Assembly (NCBI GenBank): GCA_018712565.1
Contig: DVGU01000008.1
Coordinates: 1-46,938, forward strand
Source of the DNA: Candidatus Faecimonas gallistercoris
GTDB taxonomy: Bacteria > Bacillota_I > Bacilli_A > RF39 > UBA660
Direction: 5' to 3'
DNA: 46,938 nucleotides
Notes under the pieces: generated by a model
Database searches by the model: none
What the model was told of the DNA's origin: nothing
Seen by the model: the letters and a program-made list of their open reading frames with translations, nothing else
Made by a program: the position numbers and the translations under genes
Part shown: positions 29,006 to 37,602 of the stretch, one piece after another
Layout of the letters: each line of letters opens with the position of its first letter
How positions within the stretch are numbered: position 1 is the first letter of the stretch

Positions 29006-29668
29006 ATGTATACAATTTGTTTTGTTGAAGATGAAGTTGACTTATCAAACCTTATTCAGACCTATTTAGAACGTTCTGGTTATCAGGTTATTGCTTTTAC
29101 AAAAGGTCGCGATGCACTTAATTATATAGGTGGAAAAGTTGATTTGTGGATACTGGATATTATGTTAGGAGATGATGTTAATGGCTACGATATAATCAAA
29201 GCTATCCGGGAGCAAGATGAAGATGTACCTGTTATTTTTACTTCCGCACGAGATCAAGACTTAGATAAGATTTTAGGTTTAGAGCTTGGTAGTGATGATT
29301 ATATTACAAAACCATATTCTAGTAAGGAATTAGTATTACGTGTTAATAAAATTTTAAAAAGAGTATATAAAGATACTCAAACACAATATCTTTGTTATGA
29401 TTGTTATAAAATTGACGCAGAAAAGCGAATTGTATTAGGCAATCGTGATAAAGAATTAAAACTTACAACGTTAGAGTTTGACTTGTTGTTACTTCTTTTA
29501 AAAAATAAAAATAAATGTTTTTCTAGGGAAGAAATATTGGATGCTGTTTGGGGAAAAGATTATTTTGGAACTGATCGAGTAGTGGATGATTTGGTTCGAA
29601 GACTTAGAAAAAAGATGCCTAAACTTAATGTCAATGCTGTTTATGGTTATGGGTATCGTTTATCATGA
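29006..29668 (+). CDS. OmpR-family response regulator
   Basis: Receiver (CFVEDEVDLSN, WILDIMLGDDVNGYD, FTSA, KPYSSKEL) and winged-helix C-terminus (LTTLEFDLLLLLL...YGYGYRL). Confidence 0.93.
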   Translation: MYTICFVEDEVDLSNLIQTYLERSGYQVIAFTKGRDALNYIGGKVDLWILDIMLGDDVNGYDIIKAIREQDEDVPVIFTSARDQDLDKILGLELGSDDYITKPYSSKELVLRVNKILKRVYKDTQTQYLCYDCYKIDAEKRIVLGNRDKELKLTTLEFDLLLLLLKNKNKCFSREEILDAVWGKDYFGTDRVVDDLVRRLRKKMPKLNVNAVYGYGYRLS

Positions 29669-30939
29669 GATTACGTAAGACAAAACTTAGTCATCAGTTA
29701 CTATTTTTAATCGGTTTGGCTTTTACAATCTTATTTATTTCCATGGGTGTTATTCTTCCAAAAATGTTGATTCCAGTAGCAGAAAAAAATATATATACCT
29801 ATTTAAGCGAACCTTTAAAATTTGTAGGTGATAATCGTATTGATGATTCATTACTTAATACGGAAATTGCATATCTTTATATCGTTGATGATACTATGAT
29901 GACCAGTGAAAATATTCAACAAGTGATTCACATCAAAGATACTAATAAACTATTATCCTATATTAAAGATGATTATGGAAAGTTTCACTATAATCATGAT
30001 ACTTACTACTACTATACAATTACAAAAGATGACATTACAAAAGTTGCTATCTCAAATGATAGTTATATCAACGAAACAAAAGAGACAATTTTAAGCACTA
30101 TCTTTCCAATAGTTTTGAGTACCTGTTTATTAATTGGTCTTTTACTTGTCATTTGGTCTTCTTTTATTGTTAAAAGAATCGAAAAACTAAAAGATAAGAT
30201 TGATCATATTGATAATACAGATTATAATCATAATATTAATTTTGAAATTGATGATGAAATTAAATCACTTGCTTTAGCAATCGAAGATATGAGAATCTCT
30301 CTAATTAATCAAGAAGAATACCGTAATCAAATGTATCAAAATATATCACATGATTTTAAGACACCTCTCACCGTTATAAAATCATATATTGAAGCTGTTG
30401 AAGATAAGGTCGAAGATAGTAATACTGCTCTTCGAGTTATAAAACAGCAAACTGAAAAGTTAGAAAATAAAGTACACTCACTTCTTTACTTGAATAAACT
30501 TGATTATTTAAAAAATACTAAAAATATTGAAAATAAATTAGTCGATATGACGAAAATTATCCAAATTGAAGTTGATAAATTTAAGTTTCATAGAAAAGAA
30601 ATTAATTTTGTTGTAGATGTTGACAAAAAATCTAAATACTATGGTACTATGGAACATTGGGAAACCATTTTTGATAATTTACTTTCGAATTTTATGCGAT
30701 ATGCTAATACTACTATAAAAATTACTGCAAAGCAAAATAAAATAATTTTATATAATGATGGAGAACACATCGATGATGATTTTCTTGAGGGAATTTTTAC
30801 TCCGTTCCGGAAGGGAATCAAAGGAGAGTTTGGATTGGGTCTTTCGATTGTTAAAAAGACTTTAAATATTATGAATTATGATATTACTATTAAAAATGAA
30901 AAAAAAGGTGTATCCTTTATTATTAAGAGAAGCTCTTAA
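29665..30939 (+). CDS. Sensor histidine kinase
   Basis: Two TMs, HAMP-like linker, NISHDFKTPLTVIKSYIE H-box, GLGLSIVKKTL ATPase motif. Confidence 0.92.
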   Translation: MRLRKTKLSHQLLFLIGLAFTILFISMGVILPKMLIPVAEKNIYTYLSEPLKFVGDNRIDDSLLNTEIAYLYIVDDTMMTSENIQQVIHIKDTNKLLSYIKDDYGKFHYNHDTYYYYTITKDDITKVAISNDSYINETKETILSTIFPIVLSTCLLIGLLLVIWSSFIVKRIEKLKDKIDHIDNTDYNHNINFEIDDEIKSLALAIEDMRISLINQEEYRNQMYQNISHDFKTPLTVIKSYIEAVEDKVEDSNTALRVIKQQTEKLENKVHSLLYLNKLDYLKNTKNIENKLVDMTKIIQIEVDKFKFHRKEINFVVDVDKKSKYYGTMEHWETIFDNLLSNFMRYANTTIKITAKQNKIILYNDGEHIDDDFLEGIFTPFRKGIKGEFGLGLSIVKKTLNIMNYDITIKNEKKGVSFIIKRSS

Positions 30940-30958
30940 GTATAGAGTTTCTTTTTTT
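30928..30958 (+). terminator. Intrinsic terminator overlapping kinase stop
   Basis: AGAAGCTCT/AGAGTTTCT (one GU) followed by T's. Confidence 0.7.
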
Positions 30959-30983
30959 GGTTATTCTAATTATGGGTGGTTTT

Positions 30984-31757
30984 ATGCGTGCTTTAATTAC
31001 AGGGGCTAGTTCTGGTATTGGTTATCAAGTGGGGAAGAAGCTTGCTTTGGAGGGACACTTGGTTTATATGACTTGTAGAAGTGTGAGGGAGGTTTTTCAT
31101 TTACGAAAAAAATTAGAAAAAGAGGGAGTTCATGCTATTTGTTTTAAGATGGATTTAACTTCTGATGATATTAATATTGTCGATCATTTAGATATTGATT
31201 GTTTATTTAATCATGCTGGTTGTGGTACTGCCGGTAGTATATTGTCGATGGATGAGAATAGTTTGAGAGATATTTATGAGGTTAATCTTTTTAGATCTTT
31301 TTTGTTATTGAAGAAAGTTTATCAACATATGGTAGATAAAAAGATTACTGGTAAAATTTTTGTTACTTCTTCTTTAGCTTCTATGTACCCATTTCCTTTT
31401 TTAGGTGTTTATACATCTAGTAAGGCTGCGATATCGCAGCTTGTGAAAACATTGCAACGAGAGAGTAGAGTTTTCGGTAATTCTGTTTGTTTTTGTTTGG
31501 TCGAGCCTGGTGCTTATGCAACAGGATTTAATCAAGCAATGATTGATAAAGTAGAGTTATATCAAGAGTTGAATGATAAGTTTTTATCTATACATAATTA
31601 TCAAAGAAAACTTTTTTCTTTATTAGAATCTAGAAATATTGATAAAATAGCTAATAAAATAGTTAAGGAAATGGTAAAAGAAAAACCGAAGAAGATTCTT
31701 CGGATTCCTTGGGTACAAGGTATTTTTCTAAAGATACATGCTTTCTTTTTCTTGTAG
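30984..31757 (+). CDS. Short-chain dehydrogenase/reductase
   Basis: MRALITGASSGIGYQVGKKLALEG, FNHAG, YTSSKAA (YxxxK). Confidence 0.9.
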   Translation: MRALITGASSGIGYQVGKKLALEGHLVYMTCRSVREVFHLRKKLEKEGVHAICFKMDLTSDDINIVDHLDIDCLFNHAGCGTAGSILSMDENSLRDIYEVNLFRSFLLLKKVYQHMVDKKITGKIFVTSSLASMYPFPFLGVYTSSKAAISQLVKTLQRESRVFGNSVCFCLVEPGAYATGFNQAMIDKVELYQELNDKFLSIHNYQRKLFSLLESRNIDKIANKIVKEMVKEKPKKILRIPWVQGIFLKIHAFFFL

Positions 31758-31785
31758 CTTGACAATAAAAAAGAAGAATGGTTCT

Positions 31786-32154
31786 TTAGTTCTTTTTATT
31801 TAGACGATGTTTTAAATAAGTTTTTATTTTGCTTTTTGTTGAGGCTATTTGGTGAGTTTGTTTGAATTGTTTAAATTGCTCATCAGTTAAAAATATTGTT
31901 GATAGACTGTGTTCATCATAATATGGTATTTTTTCTCCTTCTTTAGGATGGTTGTTTAACCAATCTACTGCTTCTTCATGAGTATTAGGAGCTTCGCCAG
32001 TATCAAATCGTATTAATCTACCAGAAAAGTTTTGGTAAAATAAAACATTTTTTTCTATTAGAGTAGGTCTAAATTTACTTTCTACTGTTGCATCTTGTAT
32101 ATTTTCTGCAATGATTTCTAAGTTATTTATGTTTCCTCTGTAACATTTTTTCAT
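31786..32154 (-). CDS. Hypothetical protein
   Basis: Complete ORF; ATG at 32154 (MKKCYRGNINNLEI...) preceded by a purine-rich SD. Confidence 0.6.
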   Translation of the reverse strand: MKKCYRGNINNLEIIAENIQDATVESKFRPTLIEKNVLFYQNFSGRLIRFDTGEAPNTHEEAVDWLNNHPKEGEKIPYYDEHSLSTIFLTDEQFKQFKQTHQIASTKSKIKTYLKHRLNKKN

Positions 32155-32238
32155 GTAATCTCTCCTTTGTATGTATATTATATCTAAAAAATAGCAATTT
32201 GTATATAACAAAAATAAAAAAGGTATTGAAAAAGTTTT

Positions 32239-32267
32239 TTTTATCTGTTATAATCAATTTGTTATGT
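32239..32267 (+). promoter_or_regulatory. tRNA promoter
   Basis: TTGAAA-like -35 and TATAAT -10 (ttgaaaaagttttttttatctgttataat) directly upstream of the tRNA; approximate coordinates. Confidence 0.6.
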
Positions 32268-32272
32268 GAAAT

Positions 32273-32349
32273 GGCGATGTAGCTCAGCTGGCTAGAGCGT
32301 CTGGTTCATACCCAGAAGGTCGGGGGTTCGATTCCCTCCGTCGCTACCA
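32273..32349 (+). tRNA. tRNA-Met (CAT), elongator type
   Basis: GGCGATGTAGCTCAGCTGGCTAGAGCGTCTGGTTCATACCCAGAAGGTCGGGGGTTCGATTCCCTCCGTCGCTACCA: cloverleaf folds, anticodon loop TTCATAC, encoded CCA; G1-U72 pair rather than the initiator C1xA72 mismatch. Confidence 0.95.
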
Positions 32350-32361
32350 AAATAGCATTTT

Positions 32362-32387
32362 ACTCGGAATTTAGTTCCGAGTTTTTT
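32362..32387. terminator. Intrinsic terminator after tRNA
   Basis: ACTCGGAA-TTTAG-TTCCGAGT followed by T6. Confidence 0.85.
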
Positions 32388-32700
32388 ATATATAAAAGAT
32401 TGGAGAGTTTGATGGGGTGGTTATGTTGGAAGTAGTTGTTGCTGTTGTTTGTTGTTGTGGTGCTTTTTCTTGTGGTGTTTTGGTATCACGGATGGAATCA
32501 GCAATTTTAAATATTGTTTTGGCGTTATTCATAATAGGTTTTATTTGATATACAATGGGAATTGCTTGATTGATAACTCCTAGAGTTTTCTGGGTTCCTT
32601 CTAATAAGCTTGACCATTTTACAGTTTTTATTGCTTGTAGACCTCGAGTTAGTAGACTTGCCTTGGGAGTTAGATTCATTAAATAAGGATTAGGATACAT
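32386..32700 (-). CDS. VrrA/YqfQ-like small protein
   Basis: LLEGTQKTLGVINQAIPIVYQIKPIMNNAKTIFKIADSIRD resembles the YqfQ/VrrA core; P/Q/T-rich tail. Confidence 0.55.
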   Translation of the reverse strand: MYPNPYLMNLTPKASLLTRGLQAIKTVKWSSLLEGTQKTLGVINQAIPIVYQIKPIMNNAKTIFKIADSIRDTKTPQEKAPQQQTTATTTSNITTPSNSPIFYI

Positions 32701-32810
32701 ATCATCACCTCTTATTTTAATATATGTAAATTCATTGAAAAAGTTAATTTAATTATTTTCAAAAAAAATATGTTATGTTATACTTAATTAAGAATAGGGA
32801 GTGATGAATA

Positions 32811-34295
32811 GTGGGTATACTATCGAAAGTTGGAAGTGCATTAAAAAAAGACTCTCAAAATTCAAATGCTACAACAGCGGTTGGAGGTAATGTTGCTGCA
32901 GGTCAACCTGTGCCTGATGGTAATAATGTTCTTCCAGCACAAGGGAATGTTGCACCTCCAAAACAAAAAAAATCACTGTTTTCTTTTCAAAAGAAGAAAG
33001 ATAAAAAGACGGATGTCAACTCTGATATGAATGACTTTTCTCCTAAGCCAGGGATACAAAAAAGAGTTGAAAATGCACCAGAGAGACCACTAATTAAGTA
33101 TCGTTACGTAGTTATTAATGCTATGGGTAAAAAGGAAAAGGGAACTTTTGAGGCGGAGAGTGAGTCAGAAGTTAGAAATTTTTTGTTGTCTCAGGATTAT
33201 GAAGTTGTATCTATTACAGTACGAGCAGCTTATGATATAGATATTAATGATCATGCTAAAATGAAGGTTTCTGATTTGTCGTTTTCACTAACTCAGTTAT
33301 CTACGTATATTAAATCTGGTATACCACTTGTTGATGCTGTTAAGATTTTAGCAAAACAAGCTAGTAAGCCAGCATCTAAAAAAGCTTTTCAACGATTAGT
33401 GTATGAATTGTTAAAAGGTGAGAATCTTTCTAATGCAATGTTAAAGCAAGAAACTGTGTTTCCTAAATTATTAGTTAATATGGTAAAAACAGCGGAGATG
33501 ACTGGTGATTTACCTTCTATTTTGGATGATATGGCAGATTATTATACTACAATGGAGAGAACACGTAAACAAATGATTAGTGCTATGACATATCCTTGTG
33601 TTGTATTATCTATTGCTTTTATCGTACTTATTTTTATGCTTACTTATTTAGTTCCACAGTTTGCTAGTATGTTTGAAAGTAATGATGCAGAACTTCCTGC
33701 TATTACACTTGCTGTTTTAGGTGCTAGTAATTTTATTAAAAATAATTATATTGTTCTTATTATAGGAATTATTTTGGTTGTTGGAGGCTTTATTTTCTGT
33801 TTTAAGAAAAATAAAAAATTCCGTACTGCTGTTCAAACATTTTTAATGCATATTCCAGTTTTAAAGAGTATCATTATTTATAATGAGGTTGCTAATTTTA
33901 CAAAGACGTTTGCTTCTCTTTTGAATCATGGAGTTTTTATTACAGATAGTATGGAGATTTTATCTAAGATTACCAATAACGAAGTTTATAAACGTATTAT
34001 TGATAAAACGTTACATAATCTTGGAAAAGGAGATTCTATTTCAGCATCATTCCGTGGAGAATGGGCCTTTCCTGTTGTTGCTTATGAAATGTTAGTTACT
34101 GGTGAATCTACGGGGCAATTAGGTTTGATGATGGAGAAAGTTGCTGAGCACTTTCAAGCTTTGCATAAATCAGTAATTGATCAATTGAAGAGTTTAATGG
34201 AACCATTGATGATTTGTGCCTTGGCGGTAATTGTTGGTATTATCTTATTATCAATTGTTGAGCCTATGTTTAGTATTTATGGACAAATACAGTAA
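32811..34295 (+). CDS. Type II secretion/type IV pilus inner-membrane protein (GspF/PilC/ComGB-like)
   Basis: FSLTQLSTYIKSGIPLVDAVKILAKQ, duplicated T2SSF domains with TM helices; GTG start. Confidence 0.92.
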   Translation: MGILSKVGSALKKDSQNSNATTAVGGNVAAGQPVPDGNNVLPAQGNVAPPKQKKSLFSFQKKKDKKTDVNSDMNDFSPKPGIQKRVENAPERPLIKYRYVVINAMGKKEKGTFEAESESEVRNFLLSQDYEVVSITVRAAYDIDINDHAKMKVSDLSFSLTQLSTYIKSGIPLVDAVKILAKQASKPASKKAFQRLVYELLKGENLSNAMLKQETVFPKLLVNMVKTAEMTGDLPSILDDMADYYTTMERTRKQMISAMTYPCVVLSIAFIVLIFMLTYLVPQFASMFESNDAELPAITLAVLGASNFIKNNYIVLIIGIILVVGGFIFCFKKNKKFRTAVQTFLMHIPVLKSIIIYNEVANFTKTFASLLNHGVFITDSMEILSKITNNEVYKRIIDKTLHNLGKGDSISASFRGEWAFPVVAYEMLVTGESTGQLGLMMEKVAEHFQALHKSVIDQLKSLMEPLMICALAVIVGIILLSIVEPMFSIYGQIQ

Positions 34296-34306
34296 GGAGG
34301 ATAATT

Positions 34307-35068
34307 ATGGATATATTATATTTAATTATCTTTTTTATTTTAGGATGCTTTTTTGGAGGATTCTATACAGTTTTGGGAGAGAGATTAGCAACTGAGGATT
34401 ATCATTTTTTTCCTTATCGTTGCAATCATTGTAAACATGCCCTTTCTTTTTTAGATGGGATTCCAATAGTATCTTTTTTGTTTTTGAAAAAAAGGTGTAG
34501 ATATTGTCATCATATTATAGATGTTATGGAACCTCTCATGGAATTTTTTACTGGAATTTTATTTGCTGTTGCTTTTTATAGTTTTGGATTTTCTTATGAG
34601 TTATTAATTGCTTTGGGAATTATTTCATTATTAATTATAGTTACTGTTAGTGATTTAAATTATTTGATTATTCCAGATGAGGTTTTAATTTTCTTTGGTT
34701 TTTATTTTATTGTTGTACAATTTTTTTCTGTTGGAATTGTTAATACTTGTTTTCATGTTTTGACAGGTATCTTCTTATTTCTATTGATGTATTTTATTAT
34801 GTGGTTAGGAGAAAAGATGCTTAAGAAGGAGAGTTTAGGCGGTGGAGATGTTAAAATGATGTTTCTATTTGGTTTAGTATTAGATCCTTTACTTGGTACT
34901 ATAGCAATCTTTTTAGGTAGTATTTTTGCTTTACCTATGTCTTTGTTTTTGCTCTATAAAAATCAAGAAAAAATGATTCCTTTTGGACCTTTTTTACTTA
35001 TTGCCTTTACTTTTTTATATTTTACAAAAATTACACCGGAAATTATTATTTCTTGGTTGAGTTTTTAA
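34307..35068 (+). CDS. Prepilin peptidase (A24, PilD/ComC-like)
   Basis: N-terminal CNHCKHALSFLDGIPIVSFLFLKKRCRYCHH, SDLNYLIIPDE, GGGDVKMMFLFG (GxGDxK). Confidence 0.92.
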   Translation: MDILYLIIFFILGCFFGGFYTVLGERLATEDYHFFPYRCNHCKHALSFLDGIPIVSFLFLKKRCRYCHHIIDVMEPLMEFFTGILFAVAFYSFGFSYELLIALGIISLLIIVTVSDLNYLIIPDEVLIFFGFYFIVVQFFSVGIVNTCFHVLTGIFLFLLMYFIMWLGEKMLKKESLGGGDVKMMFLFGLVLDPLLGTIAIFLGSIFALPMSLFLLYKNQEKMIPFGPFLLIAFTFLYFTKITPEIIISWLSF

Positions 35069-35297
35069 GATGAGGTGTTTGGTTTTAATTACTAGTGATA
35101 GATGAAATAATTTGTTGTTTTCTTTTATATAGATGATAGTAATTAGATTAGTATGTAAAAGTGTTAGGGAAAACGGAAGTAATGATAATAATAAAATATG
35201 ATAGAGATTTTTTTGTGGATTGTGTTATAATACTTGGTGAATTAAAAAAGGATTCTTTTTTAGGGTGATTTATTTGGGTTATAAAGTGGGTGATGGA

Positions 35298-36602
35298 ATG
35301 AAGAATAGGACAATATTACCAGCGGATACTTATATTGTTGTTAATAAGACAGTGATTAATGATTCTGATAGAAAACTTATTACGATGTTATATCAACCAA
35401 TTATTGGATATACAGCTGTGTCATTATATTTTACTTTGTTAGATGATTTGAATCGATTTGCGGTTATGAGTCATGATTTAACTCATCATCATTTAATGGC
35501 AACTATGCAATTAAAGTTAGAAGATATTGTTGTTGCTAGAGAAAAATTAGAGGCTTGTGGTCTTTTAAAGACATATTATAAAGAGGGAAATGTCAATCAA
35601 TATGTATATTTAATATATTCTCCTATGTCTGCCCATGAATTTTTTAATCATCCTATTTTAGGGGTTGTTCTTTTTAATAATTTGGGAAAAAAAGAGTATG
35701 AAAGAATTGTGAATTATTTTAAAATACCACATATTAATTTAGGAGAGTATGAAGACATTACTTCTAGTTTTGATGAAGTATTTACTAGTGTTTTGGGAAA
35801 TGTATTAGAAGTTAGACAAGAGATTATAAAAAGAGAAGTAAATCGACCATCTATAGAAAATAGGATTGACTTTAATTTGCTTATTTCTAGTATTCCATCT
35901 AGTATGGTTCATGAAAGATGTTTTTCTAAAGATGTGAAGGAGTTGATTAATTCACTTAGTTATACATATCAGTTAGATACTTTAGCAATGCAGGGTCTTG
36001 TTAGAGATTCTTTAAATGAAAAAGGAATGATTGATAGGAATTTACTTCGTAAGAGTGCTAGGGAATATTATCAATTTGAGCATAATGGTAATTTACCTAC
36101 TGTTATTTATAATAAACAACCTGATTATTTAAAGAAGCCAGCGGGTGATAATTCTAAATGGGCCAAGATGGTTTATGCTTTTGAGAATTTAACTCCTTAT
36201 CAGTTTTTAAAGGCAAAGTATAAAGGAGCAGAACCAACTGATCGGGATAAGCGTTTGATAGAAAATCTACTTATTGATCAAAAACTTAATCCTGGCGTTG
36301 TTAATGTTTTGATTGCTTATGTTTTAAAAATTAATCATGAAAAATTAAAGAAGAGTTATGTAGAAACGATTGCTGGTCAATGGAAAAGACTTAATATAGA
36401 GACAGTAGAAGAAGCTATGAGAATAGCAGAAAAAGAACATAAAAAAATGAAAAAGGTTCTTACTAAGAATAAAACAGTTAAATCTACTTCTTCAAAGAAA
36501 GAGAATAAATTACCAGCTTGGTTTGATAAAGAATTAGAAAATACTGAAACAACAGAAGAGGAAGCAAATGAATTAAATCAAATATTAAAAGAATTGGTAT
36601 AA
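35298..36602 (+). CDS. dnaB: Replication initiation and membrane attachment protein DnaB (Firmicutes type)
   Basis: ILPADTYIVVNKTVINDSDRKLITMLYQPIIGYTAVSLYFTL... and C-terminal YQFLKAKYKGAEPTDRDKRLIENLLIDQKLNPGVVNVLIAYVL. Confidence 0.88.
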   Translation: MKNRTILPADTYIVVNKTVINDSDRKLITMLYQPIIGYTAVSLYFTLLDDLNRFAVMSHDLTHHHLMATMQLKLEDIVVAREKLEACGLLKTYYKEGNVNQYVYLIYSPMSAHEFFNHPILGVVLFNNLGKKEYERIVNYFKIPHINLGEYEDITSSFDEVFTSVLGNVLEVRQEIIKREVNRPSIENRIDFNLLISSIPSSMVHERCFSKDVKELINSLSYTYQLDTLAMQGLVRDSLNEKGMIDRNLLRKSAREYYQFEHNGNLPTVIYNKQPDYLKKPAGDNSKWAKMVYAFENLTPYQFLKAKYKGAEPTDRDKRLIENLLIDQKLNPGVVNVLIAYVLKINHEKLKKSYVETIAGQWKRLNIETVEEAMRIAEKEHKKMKKVLTKNKTVKSTSSKKENKLPAWFDKELENTETTEEEANELNQILKELV

Positions 36603-36713
36603 TTTTCTATTCTTTTTTTACTTAATTCGATAAATTTGTACTATATTATTTCTATGAAAACCTCTTTTTTTGTTTAGAAATAATTATTATATCAGAGTTT
36701 TTTTGTATTTTGT

Positions 36714-36744
36714 ACATCCGAAACCATATACTATCGGATTTTTC
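36714..36744 (+). terminator. Intrinsic terminator
   Basis: ATCCGA-AACCATATACTA-TCGGAT followed by T's. Confidence 0.65.
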
Positions 36745-36926
36745 GTTAGTTTGCAAAAAAGTTGGATTTATGATATAGTTTTATTTGTGTGCAGCGTGCG
36801 AATGTCAATTTACATGAAGAAGTATGACCCTTTTTGTACATTTCTTGCTTAGTATTTAGTTTTATGTTATCATGATAGAGTAAGAATTTGCATAAAATAT
36901 ATGGGATATAGAAAAAGGATGTTTAT

Positions 36927-37427
36927 ATGAATAATTATGTAGATGAAGAATTTGAAAATATTGTTGCTCCTATTTTGGAATTAGAAGAATTTAATCGTTT
37001 AAAATTTATTACACATCATGGTATTACAAGATATGATCATTCTATGCGAGTAGCATATTTATCTTATAAAGTTAGTAAATCGTTAAGATTAGATTATAAA
37101 GAGGTTACAGAGGCAGCTTTATTACATGATTTCTTTTTGGATGAAGTAAATCATGAAAGTAGAATAGAGAGACTTCGTCATCATCCAGAGTGTGCTGTGA
37201 AAAATGCTTCTAAATATTTCGATTTAAGTGATAGACAAAAGGATATTATTAGGACACATATGTTTCCTGTAACTTTTACTCCGCCAAAATATATTGAGAG
37301 TTGGATTGTTGATTTGGTAGATGATATAGCAGCTGTTTATGAAGGATGCTATCGTATGCATTTAGAACTTCGTACAGCCATGTTTATGTTTATGTTTTTC
37401 GTAGTTAATTTTGTTAAAATGAGATAG
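36927..37427 (+). CDS. HD-domain protein
   Basis: HGITRYDHSMRVAYLSYKVSK...ALLHDFFLDE...HHPECAVKNA. Confidence 0.85.
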   Translation: MNNYVDEEFENIVAPILELEEFNRLKFITHHGITRYDHSMRVAYLSYKVSKSLRLDYKEVTEAALLHDFFLDEVNHESRIERLRHHPECAVKNASKYFDLSDRQKDIIRTHMFPVTFTPPKYIESWIVDLVDDIAAVYEGCYRMHLELRTAMFMFMFFVVNFVKMR

Positions 37428-37448
37428 TTCTTGTGAACTGTTTTTTTA
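37424..37448 (+). terminator. Intrinsic terminator
   Basis: AGTTC-TTGT-GAACT followed by GTTTTTTT. Confidence 0.65.
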
Positions 37449-37482
37449 GTTTGTTTTATTGCTTCATTTACACTTATATATT

Positions 37483-37557
37483 AGAGGTATTGGTCCTATT
37501 TTGGTTATTTTATTTTTAATTATTATAAAAGATGATTTTTAATACCTCTTTTTTTTA
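37483..37557 (+). other. Long-loop terminator-like hairpin (possible small RNA or leader)
   Basis: AGAGGTATT ... AATACCTCT, 9-bp perfect stem with ~49-nt loop, followed by T8. Confidence 0.45.
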
Positions 37558-37602
37558 TTTGGAATTTATGATATACTTTTGCAAGAAAGAAGTGATAGTA
37601 TT

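Noticed and set aside
30984-31757. SDR as YmfI (EF-P 5-aminopentanone reductase)
   Set aside because: Sequence looks like a generic classical SDR, is far from the YmfF/YmfH-like pair and has no specific YmfI signature that I can identify.
32273-32349. tRNA-Met as integration site for an adjacent mobile element
   Set aside because: No integrase, no direct repeat of the tRNA 3' end seen nearby; flanking genes look chromosomal.
36670-36852. ORF 36670..36852 (+)
   Set aside because: Spans a terminator hairpin and a promoter; no SD; composition not protein-like. Only a 12-codon 3' portion could be real and lacks an SD.
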